From Rhynchosporium graminicola (Eukaryota > Ascomycota > Leotiomycetes > Helotiales > Ploettnerulaceae), in the NCBI GenBank assembly GCA_900074885.1, contig FJUW01000109.1, forward strand, positions 1 to 26,730: 26,730 bases of DNA, in the 5' to 3' direction. Made by a program: the position numbers and the translations under genes. This document shows positions 19,431 through 26,730 of the stretch, piece after piece (positions within the stretch are counted from its first letter, which is position 1; every line of letters starts with the position of its first letter). The notes under the pieces were generated by a model. That model searched no databases. It saw only the letters and a program-made list of their open reading frames with translations, and had not been told where the DNA came from.

Positions 19431-20560
19431 GTAACTCTTAGCTTAGTAATAGGTCGTCCGGGTCTTTAAAGAGTAATTCGGAGGCGAATATATTATATAT
19501 AGAAGATCCCGGGGGTAAATCTAGCTTATAGGAGTATTCGATCTTAGCTAGGACTTAGTATAGTCTTACCTAGAGACTAGATAGCTTCTTACTTAGCTAG
19601 TGATTCTTAAGGTTCCTTATAGAGAGAAATACCTTATCTTTAACTTCCTAGTTAATATTACGCTATTTCGGGTCAGTTACGGCGCTTATCTTATGCTAAG
19701 TAGCTAGTATATTAGCTTTTATAACCTCGATAGCGGATTTAGTATATTTAGCTAGGGATTTAGTATCGGTATAATTAAGCTTCTCTTATAGTATCGATCC
19801 GGTGGGTTACTTCTAATCCTAGCTATTCTGTAGTAGTATACTATATTTAAGGGTATATAGCGCTATACTAATAGAGTTATAAGGTAGGGTTACTTAGGCG
19901 CGGTCTATTATTAGTAGTAGTTCGCCCTAGTTACTCTAGTAGTAATTAACGAAAGGTCTAAGGCGTTAGTTAATATACTGATTTATAATCTCTGTTTATC
20001 TATTAGTTTACTAATAGAAGGAGGTAGAGAGCTTAATCTTAACTCTAATTATAAAGTAAAACTCTTACTAGAAGGATAAGACTAACTAAGCTCCTTAGTC
20101 GGATATAATTAACTTAGGAGTATATCCGAAACGATATATCTATTAGATAAATAATATCGCTATCCCGCAGGTATCGATATTATAGTAATACAGTATCGAT
20201 ACGGAGTCCTTCCCTAGGCGGTCGATAAATACTAATATCCTATTAAATCTTTAGTTATCAGGCGGGAAGTCCTTAAAATCTATAGCTAAGTACTATATAG
20301 GGTAGCTAGGTACTAGTAATAAGTATAGGAATCCTTACTATTTCGTTTGCTTCAGATAAGAGTACTAATAGGGGCGGTAATTATAAGTATACTATTTTAT
20401 ATCTAATATAAGTCCTTTCTAGTAGTAATAAGTAGAAATTATTTCGGCGGTCTTATAAGTATTTAGATAAGTAGAGGAAACTTAATCGTAGACTTCGCTA
20501 ATTAAACGGGTATATAGCAGGGTATAGCGTTATACGTATAGACGACTATTATAAAGTAGT
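19430..20560 (-). pseudogene. B1 integrase
   Basis: Minus-strand motifs are L-A-I-D-F-K-D-F-P-P-D-N with the first Asp at 20278-20280, L-V-F-I-D-R-L-G-K near 20215-20240, I-S-D followed by a Gln-stop and G-A (Asp at 20098-20100), and T-E-I-I-N-Q-Y-I with Glu at 19990-19992. This is Gypsy integrase. The D-G of the T-D-G-Q-T-E motif has become N-R. The zinc-binding part near 20400-20560 is badly eroded. Confidence 0.9.
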
Positions 20561-20899
20561 AAACTATTATTAATAGTATAGCTATCTCCTAATATATTCT
20601 ATTTATTAGAGAACGATTCTCAGTTGAATTAGTATAGCTTCTCGATTAAATTAAAGGAATTACGTACGAGTTCTAGTAGCGTATTAGTCCTTAGCGATAT
20701 TAAGTATATATAACTGATTTAATCGATATAATACTTAGCTAGTTCCGTATTAATCCTAGGGTCTAGGCGGTCTAGAGGTAGTAAAACCCGAGATCTATTA
20801 TCCTATTTCTATTATTCCTATATCCTTAGATCTTATTCCTTATAGCTAAGGATATCAGCTTTAGCGTTATCTTTACTAAGCGTATATATAATTTGAAAG

Positions 20900-21320
20900 T
20901 TAAATTCGGAAAGGAATTCTATTTATCTAGCTTACTTACTAGCTAGGACCTTAGTAGTTATAAAGTACTCTAAGGATCGATAATCCGTATATACGCTAGT
21001 ATAGTATCGTAGAGATATGAGTTCCGATCTCTATTTCCGGAAAGACTTAATAATAGTATATAGCTCCTTATTATAGATCTCTTAGTTTAGTTTATATTTA
21101 TTAAGAATATAAGAGTAGAATCTAATTAGATACTACTAGTTATCTTTATATAATTAGGAGATAACTCTAGCTATTATATTATCAGAAGTATTAGTTTCTA
21201 GTTTAGTTTATAATTTAGGGTCGAAATAGTATAATTTCTATACTGATAGTAGCTATTAATATAAATCGTCGAAGGACTTCTTATAATTATTAGTGAAATT
21301 CTATAGTACTATAGGCCGAG
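20900..21320 (-). pseudogene. B1 RNase H
   Basis: The minus strand reads E-I-Y-N-K-E-L-Y-T-I-I-K-S-F-R-K near 21050-21100, then S-V-Y-T-D-Y-R-S-L-E-Y-F near 20965-21000. These are the conserved blocks of Gypsy RNase H. His before R-S-L-E-Y-F is now Tyr, a CAT to TAT change. Confidence 0.85.
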
Positions 21321-21399
21321 TAAGTACTAAGAGAGGTTTAGCGATAAGGCCGAAATTCCGAATAAATTAATAGTAGAACCTATAGAATCCTAAGAAGGA

Positions 21400-22120
21400 T
21401 TTTATAGCTATTACTATTTCGGGGTACTTCTAGTCTACTAATAGTACTACTTTCTTAGGATCTAGCTCGATTCCGTTAGTAGTAATAATATATCCGAGGT
21501 ATTTAATCCGAGTAATATGGAATTCGCTTTTCTTAATATTTACTTAAAGTCTAGTATCTATTAAGTGTCGTAGTACTAATTTAATATATTCTTTATATTC
21601 CTAGAGCGTTTCTGAGTATATAAGGATATTATCTAAGTAAGCTATATAGAAATTATCTAGGTAGTCTAGTAGTATATTATTTATATATCGCTAGTATATA
21701 CTAAGTCTATTATAGAGCCTGAAAGGTAATACTTTATATTTATAAGATCTGAAGCGGGTTCGGAAAGTAGTATACTCCTCGGATTCAGGGTCTATATAGA
21801 TACGGTTAAATACTACCCGGATATCTAGTTTAGTAAAGATTACTACTTTAGATATACAAGTTAAGAGCTTATCGATCCTAGGTATTAGGTAGGAATCCTT
21901 TCGAGTGATCGTATTAAGCTTACGATAGTCGATATAGAAGCGTAATCCTTTATTAGCCTTCTTAACGAATAGTACAAGTGATATAAAGGGACTTTAGCTA
22001 GATTCGATAAATCCCTTATCTAGGTTTTCTATAAGGTACTCCTTAGTTACTTATAGTTTATCTATAGATTACTAATATAAGAGCGAATATATATTAAGTA
22101 ATAGTTCTTCTAGAATAATT
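21400..22120 (-). pseudogene. B1 reverse transcriptase
   Basis: It reads L-V-L-F-V-K-K-A-N-K-G-L-R-F, Y-I-D-Y-R-K-L-N, F-T-K-L-D-I-R and E-Y-T-T-F-R-T-R, then Y-K-V-L-P-F-R-L-Y-N and A-Y-L-D-N-I-L-I-Y-S. It is the clearest protein trace in the window, with long stop-free runs between 21640 and 21990. The catalytic box is Y-L-D-N (21628-21639): the second Asp has become Asn. Other changes such as G-L-T-N to R-L-Y-N also fit RIP. Confidence 0.95.
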
Positions 22121-22899
22121 TTATAATCGTATAAGCGATACGGCGGAAGAATATTAGAATCTCGCTTAGAAAAAGCTTCCTTAAGAGTATAGTACTATTC
22201 CGGTAGCTTTTCGGCTATAAGTCGTTCGGTATTGGGATCCTTAGAAGAGTTACTATTTAGATAGTCTTATAAGAGGCAGTCTATCTTATAGATACTAGTA
22301 AAGAATAATACGGAACTTTTACGTTTTATATTAAAGTAAAAAGCTATAGTACTAATTTAGTAAATCGGAACTAGTTTCTAGATCCTTAGAGGTTAAGAGG
22401 GATACTTATAATAGAGTTTCAGCGCAAGTACCTTTCTCAATAAAGTCGGAGCGGAAAAGGGTTCGGATTCTTTAGTAATAGGCGGAAATAAGTTAAAAAG
22501 TAAGGATAATACGTTAATATACTATATTACTATTATTTAGTATAATCGGTATTAGTCTAGCTAGTTTATAGCTAAGTCTCGCGCGTTAGCGTCAATTTAG
22601 TAAGATCGATTAATACTAGGTTTATAAGGCAGTAGAGTTATAATTATCTCCTTATTATATCAGAGGGTAGCTAGATAGCGTTTCGACTATAGTAGCTTAT
22701 AGTAAAGCGTATCTAGCTTAACTTGAAATCGTTATATCTATTTGATACTAATAATTATATCTTATTATCCTAAATCGAGAAGAATAAAAGGGCAGTTATA
22801 AATACGCCTACTATTAATAGAAAGGTATAAACGTATAAAATAGGTAATATAAGTTCTAATAGACTATTAGAAACTACGTATTAGAATAGAATAAGGTAG

Positions 22900-23060
22900 T
22901 AGCTTAATTTTAATACTAAGGGCACCCGATAGTTATCCGGTAAGAGTGCGATTAATAAATAGATAACTGTTCGCTCTAGTATCGATTAAGCTATTTATAG
23001 AGACTCCTAGCTCGTTTATACTAATTATAATCGGGTATATAAATTACTTACTTCTTATTA
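22900..23060 (-). pseudogene. B1 aspartic protease active-site region
   Basis: The minus strand reads S-L-I-D-T-R-A-N-S-Y-L-F-I-N, with the catalytic Asp codon at 22981-22983. It comes from the D-S/T-G-A active site with Gly changed to Arg. It sits between the zinc knuckle and RT, the expected place. Confidence 0.85.
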
Positions 23061-23234
23061 GGGAGTTAAGGTCTAGATTAGAGAGATTATACCTACGTAG
23101 ACTTAGGAAGGAGTTTTTACTTAAGCTTTATCGTTTCCCTCTAGTATTAGTCTAGATTCGGAGGGTATATCTTCTACTACTTCCTTAGTTACTTAATTCT
23201 CTTCTGGAAATTTATCGATTAATTAAACCTTAGG

Positions 23235-23292
23235 CGAGTTAGGGCAGTCTAGCTTAATATAACCGAGCTATCTATAACCGTAATACCTAAGG
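23235..23292 (-). pseudogene. B1 Gag zinc knuckle (degenerate)
   Basis: R-Y-Y-G-Y-R, one stop, L-G-Y-I-K-L-D-C-P-N corresponds to C-x2-C-x4-H-x4-C. The first two Cys and the His are now Tyr, as TGT/CAT to TAT changes give. The last Cys is kept. Confidence 0.75.
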
Positions 23293-23599
23293 GGTTCTTC
23301 GGTCGAGGTAATAGGGCGTTTTAGCGCGGAGGGAGTACTAGCTTATACCGGGGTAGAAGTATATACATATAGTGCGGGAGTAGTTTATCGAGGAGCTAAG
23401 CTTAAGGACTAGTAAGAGGTAGAACTAGTAGTAGTTATAGTAGTAATAGTAGGCTTACGGTGCTATACCTAGGTAGTAGCTTTCTTAGGATAAGTACGTT
23501 CTGAGTTATAGTAATACTTAGTATTAAAAGAAAGTAAGGATCTAACTATAGAAGCGTAGTTCTTATTCTACGTTAGTTTAATAATAAGAGTTAAAGCGC

Positions 23600-24500
23600 G
23601 TAAAGATAGTATAATCTTATCTTATATATAGAAAAACTACTCTTTCTTTTTAACTTTACTTTAGATAGTAGCGCTTTAAAATCGAATAAAAAACTAAGCG
23701 AAAGTCTCGCATATATAGCCGGGTTATTATATTTCTAAGTAGTAGAAAGCGTTATAGTAGTTATCTTCCTCTAAACTAGTAAGAAAGTTCTCCTCTAATA
23801 AGGAGATTATTTTATCGCTAGTTTTAAACTTATTAGTAAGGTATTAAAGCGTAAGATACTCTTTAGCTAATCTAGTAACTAGCTCTTATACGAGAACGCG
23901 CCGGGAGAAGTCCGTAGAGTAATAGTTAGCGTTTATAGCTAGCCGGTCTCGTATCGATACTCTCTATTAGAGGAAAGTAGAGTCTAATCTATTATCTAGG
24001 GGTAGGATCTTCTTAGTAAGATAAGACTTCCTAGGGCGTGACTCTACTGATTCGGCGCCGAGAGAGGAAGATAGTTTATTAGGAATAGTATTCTCTCTCT
24101 TAGTACTACGTATTAGAATAGAGTTTATTAAGTTATTAAACTCTACTATACGCGGAGATTATAGTATTAGTTCTAATAGGAGAGTCGAAGATAAGCGAGG
24201 GACCCTTATAAGGAACTTATCTTATACGGAGATTAATCTATCTATAGTATCTTCTAGAGAGTTATTCTTTTCCTCTTAGTCTACTAATTATTATAAGAGG
24301 GAACAGATCAGGTTCGAGTCACCTGCGGTAATAGGAGTACTTAGCGATTATACTCCTAGTAAATTTCGCTTTTATTTTCCTTTCTCTCTCGGTCGGTACT
24401 TCCTTAATAAGGTATTAACATTCTCTAGAGTAAGAGACGTTTAGGGTAAGGAAGAGTATAATAGATTAGGTTCGGAGGTAGAGCGGGGGGGATCGCGTCG
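23600..24500 (-). pseudogene. B1 gag
   Basis: Minus-strand frame with R-V-S-I-R-D-R-L-A-I-N-A-N-Y-Y near 23930-23970, then F-S-R-R-V-L-V, L-A-K-E-Y-L-T-L, D-K-I-I-S-L-L-E-E-N and Y-N-A-F-Y-Y-L-E. It is helix-rich and located between the primer site and the zinc knuckle, as Gag should be. The 5' part (24100-24500) is only partly readable and the start is not fixed. Confidence 0.75.
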
Positions 24501-24844
24501 AGTTCCCTTAGAACTAGAAGAGTCTCTAGTTTATTAGTTAAGAGCTATAATAGTAGCTTAAAAAAGGGTATATCAGGGCTGTTTTAGTAGTAATATATAG
24601 AAGTTAAAGTTCTAAGGTATTTATTATACTTTCTTTAAAATCTATTTATAATTCCTTTATACTAAGGAGGTTATTAAAGGAGCGTTAGTAAAGACCTCCT
24701 CTATTATACTATTTATAATAAGCTGAATTAAACTCTAATTCATAGTTATCCGAGAGATCTCTAGTATCTCGGCTATATGCAAGTAGTTATCGAATAACTA
24801 ACTTAGTAGTGAGATATTATAGTAGGCTATCTCTAGCTATCTTG
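24500..24844 (-). other. B1 leader between the primer site and gag
   Basis: No coding frame is apparent. This is the expected untranslated leader of the minus-strand element. Confidence 0.5.
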
Positions 24845-24856
24845 ATCTTTTTGTTT
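24845..24856 (-). other. Primer-binding site of B1, probable self-priming type
   Basis: On the minus strand AAACAAAAAGAT starts 2 nt inside the LTR border. It equals the same 12 bases in the plus-strand reading of the B2 LTR (6803-6814) and differs by one C/T from the B1 LTR (24947-24958). So the transcript made from the minus strand would carry its reverse complement close to the 5' end. Confidence 0.65.
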
Positions 24857-24858
24857 AA

Positions 24859-25126
24859 TATAATAATATAAGACTTAAAGCAGTATATAAGTAAGAATAA
24901 ATAAGTAGAGAGGCTAAGAGCGATCTTATATAGTCTACTACGAAAGAAATAAAAAGATAAGGAAGGAAGAAGAAGAGAGATAGAGTATAAAGTACCTTAT
25001 ATATATATGCCGGTACTAGTCCGATACTATACCGGGTCAGATACTAGTTCTGCCGGGATACCTATGAACTCGGGCCCTATTATCTATCCTTCTTCTCATG
25101 TGACATTCAGGTGAGCTGTCGTCACA
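24859..25126 (-). repeat. 5' LTR of B1 (right, 268 bp)
   Basis: It begins TATAATAATA, the mutated form of TGTAACGACA, and ends TGTCGTCACA unmutated. A TATA-like run at 24998-25008, then a pyrimidine-rich stretch on the minus strand, precede the presumed transcript start at about 24958. This mirrors the family A LTR. Confidence 0.95.
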
Positions 25127-25325
25127 ATCCGCACGGACTATACACGTGACTACAGTCACCTGATCTATACTAAGACCTATATCCTCGCAACATTTAGCTA
25201 GAGAAGTAGAAAGGGAGATTTAAGTTATTTCAGATAATAAGGTTAATTCTGAATCTGAGAGCAAGTAAGATATAGAAGGAGAGTAATTATAGAGATAGGC
25301 TATAAGTAACTACGATACTATCGCT
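25127..25325. other. Little-mutated right flank of B1
   Basis: It starts with ATCCG (right half of the target duplication). CpA and TpG are common at first: 6 and 2 in 25121-25180 against 1 and 0 in a typical stretch. It holds the perfect inverted repeat GTGACT/AGTCAC at 25146-25159. No confident gene. Confidence 0.6.
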
Positions 25326-25505
25326 TATTACTATTAAAGTGTTTTTTTTTTCTAAACATAAAAAAATTAATAATATATATCTCTTAAGCTCTCTATATTA
25401 CTATCTATTATTACTATTGAAGTGTTTTTTTTTCTAAATATAAAAAAAATTAATAATATATATTTCTAAAGCTCTCTATATTATCATCTATTATTATTAT
25501 TAAAG
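25326..25505. repeat. Tandem repeat, about two copies of an 83-bp unit
   Basis: Each unit runs TTATTACTATT(A/G)AAGTG, a run of 9-11 T, TCTAAA(C/T)ATA, a run of 7-8 A, TTAATAATATATAT, and then GCTCTCTATATTA. The T run and A run can pair into a hairpin. The start of a third unit is at about 25490. Confidence 0.85.
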
Positions 25506-25536
25506 ATATAACTAAGATAAATAGAATAAATAAGAA

Positions 25537-26473
25537 CTACTTATTTAACTTTACCGGTTTCTTAATAGCTCTTCCTAATATCCTAGTTACCTTTACTACT
25601 TATGAAAAGTCTGGAAAGTTATCTAAATCCTTACTCAACTCCTCCTCTTTAGCTACTTTAATATCCTTAGCTTTAAACTCCCTAAATAGATCCTAATCCT
25701 CTTCCTTATCCTCCTCCTTACTCTTCTTCTTTATACTCTTTTCTTCATTAATACCTTTCTTCTTCTTAATATCCTTTTCCCTCTTAATATTAAGTACCTT
25801 CTTTTCTCTCTTAATATTAAGTATTTTCTTTTCCCTCTTAAAATTAAGTACCTTCTTTTCTCTCTTAATATTAAGGATTTTCTTTTCCCTCTTAATATTA
25901 AGTGCCTCCTTTTCCCTCTTAATATTAAATACTTCCTTTTCCTTCTTAATATTAAGTACCTCCCTTACTCTCTTAGAAGTCTCCTTCTCCTTTTACTTCC
26001 TTTTACTAAAGGGTTCTATATCTATGTAATAATCACTTAGTACGCTGAGGTAAATAGGCACAATAGAATAGTAGAACAGTCGCTAGAGGTTCGCTAGTAA
26101 TAATCTGGTTAATATAGAAACTAATTACTAAGGAGAGAAGGTTCTTCCTTCCTCTCTAATTCTGAAATATAGGAGTAGGAGGCACTAGGCGCATAGATCT
26201 ATTATAATATCTCCCCTCTTAAACACTTCTATCCTAGAAGTAAAAGCGTTAAAATAACTAAGCCGGCGATACTTCAGCGAGGCGCTAGCGAGGTATTCCT
26301 TTTAGGATTTACCTTTATTCTGATTCTTCTTTATTATTAGTAAAGCTAGAATGCGGGGCATAGCGCTAGGTAACTCCTCTATATAACTCTTAACCTTCTC
26401 TCTTCTCTCCTTTCTTAAATAACTAACGATAATAATAATAACTATACGTAAGTTATAAATATAAGGTATTAAG
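25537..26473 (-). pseudogene. Broken gene with nine-residue Lys/Glu repeats, 5' end cut by A3; function unknown
   Basis: One minus-strand frame stays readable for about 310 codons from the A3 border to a TAG at 25537-25539. The N-terminal part includes S-Y-I-E-E-L-P-S-A-M-P-R-I-L, S-L-K-Y-R-R-L-S-Y-F and F-K-R-G-D-I-I-I-D-L-C-A. A hydrophobic stretch (about 26090-26200) follows, then roughly seven repeats of L-N-I-K-R-E-K-K-V, then a Lys/Glu-rich tail ending K-K-P-V-K-L-N-K. The six or so internal stops are nearly all TAA/TAG, as from Gln, though one or two could be Trp. It has no retroelement motif, so it may be a host gene or a gene of another mobile element. No family recognised. The true start lies beyond A3. 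Confidence 0.65.
25772..25975 (-). repeat. 27-bp minisatellite, about seven copies
   Basis: The unit CCTTCTTTTCTCTCTTAATA plus TTAAGTA repeats in register. The length is a multiple of three and encodes L-N-I-K-R-E-K plus two variable residues on the minus strand. Differences between copies are mostly synonymous or conservative (K/E, V/I/A). Confidence 0.9.
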
Positions 26474-26708
26474 TATGACGACTGGCCAGGTTTGGAGGTC
26501 TCTCCCTATTGGTAGAAATACTTACTGCTAAGCGAGATTACACGAGTAGAGTTTAGGGGCCCCTTTTCATATATATACTTCTATTCTCTCTCTACTTCTT
26601 TACTCCTTAGTTATAGATTCTCAAGTGATTCTTACTACTTTATATTTATAGCAATATAAGGTCTTATTACTTAGGTAGTTTTAAGACCTTTCTAGAGTAA
26701 GCGTTATA
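26474..26708 (+). repeat. 5' LTR of family A copy A3 (235 bp)
   Basis: It starts TATGACGAC and ends GCGTTATA, and is close to the A1 LTR. It is a 5' LTR because the following bases match those after the 5' LTR of A2. The left flank is TTAAG (26469-26473), the expected half of a target duplication. It interrupts the minus-strand repeat-protein gene. Confidence 0.93.
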
Positions 26709-26730
26709 TTATCTATAACTCTTTTACTTA
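26709..26730 (+). mobile_element. Start of the A3 internal region with primer site
   Basis: ATCTATAACT at 26711-26720 is identical to the A2 primer site and again 2 nt after the LTR. The element runs out of the window. Confidence 0.85.

Larger units (their letters stand above)
17350..25126 (-). mobile_element. Family B chromovirus, complete copy B1 (7777 bp)
   Basis: Two 268-bp LTRs flank a minus-strand Gag-Pol with chromodomain. Perfect target duplication ATCCG at 17345-17349 and 25127-25131. The unmutated termini are TGTGACGACA/TGTCGTCACA. Orientation is fixed by the RT frame, by the polypurine tract beside the left LTR (17618-17630) and by the primer site beside the right LTR. Between the end of pol and the left LTR is about 1.5 kb holding a gene on the opposite strand. 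All frames are broken by RIP-type changes. Confidence 0.97.

Noticed and set aside
25146..25159. Perfect inverted repeat GTGACT/AGTCAC with a neighbouring CACGTG-type site, similar to bases near 6770
   Set aside because: Too short to separate from chance. The shared CACGTGACTA near 6770 has no further matching context.
1..26730. rRNA, tRNA, CRISPR arrays, bacterial operons or ribosome-binding sites
   Set aside because: None seen. The content is eukaryotic retrotransposon sequence, and apparent short ORFs with Shine-Dalgarno-like purines are compositional.

Overview
The window looks like a heterochromatic, transposon-packed block from a filamentous ascomycete genome that performs RIP (repeat-induced point mutation). 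CpA and TpG are scarce almost everywhere, TpA is very frequent, and CpG is kept: at 10141-10200 I count 11 TpA, 1 CpA, 0 TpG and 3 CpG. Most stop codons inside recognisable protein frames fall where Gln (CAA/CAG to TAA/TAG) or Trp would be expected. No intact gene, rRNA, tRNA or CRISPR array was seen. The species cannot be named from the sequence.

Layout. Positions 1-2007 are the 3' end of a Ty3/Gypsy chromovirus (family A, copy A1, plus strand: integrase, chromodomain, LTR). Positions 2008-6801 are a Ty1/Copia element on the minus strand (RT, integrase, protease, gag, LTR region), cut off in its RT by A1. Positions 6802-7261 and 13857-15263 belong to an older copy (B2) of a second chromovirus, family B, on the minus strand. 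The Copia element sits in the LTR of B2. A complete family A element (A2, 7262-13856, TSD GAAAG) sits in its 3' internal region. Positions 15791-17875 repeat 13705-15789 behind a single N and are most likely an assembly overlap. Positions 17350-25126 are a full-length family B element (B1, TSD ATCCG, minus strand). Positions 25132-25540 are less mutated flank with a tandem repeat. Positions 25537-26473 are a broken minus-strand gene of unknown function with a 9-residue Lys/Glu repeat. A third family A copy (A3) enters at 26474 and leaves the window.

How the parts work. Both chromoviruses encode the usual Gag, protease, RT, RNase H, integrase and C-terminal chromodomain, but all are broken. 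Both also show signs of Tf1-type self-priming: the presumed 5' end of the transcript, just downstream of an LTR TATA box, is complementary over 10-12 nt to the site that starts 2 nt after the LTR. The most unusual feature is in family B. Between the end of pol and the 3' LTR lies a gene on the opposite strand (about 18112-19073 in B1). It appears to contain a spliceosomal intron of 53-56 nt, and it is also present in B2. I do not recognise its product.

Inferred order of events: B2 inserted first, then the Copia element, A2 and B1 into B2 or its flank, and A1 into the Copia element. A3 separately hit the repeat-protein gene. RIP then mutated the block. Both single-N positions (1485 and 15790) join direct repeats and should be treated as unmerged contig overlaps.
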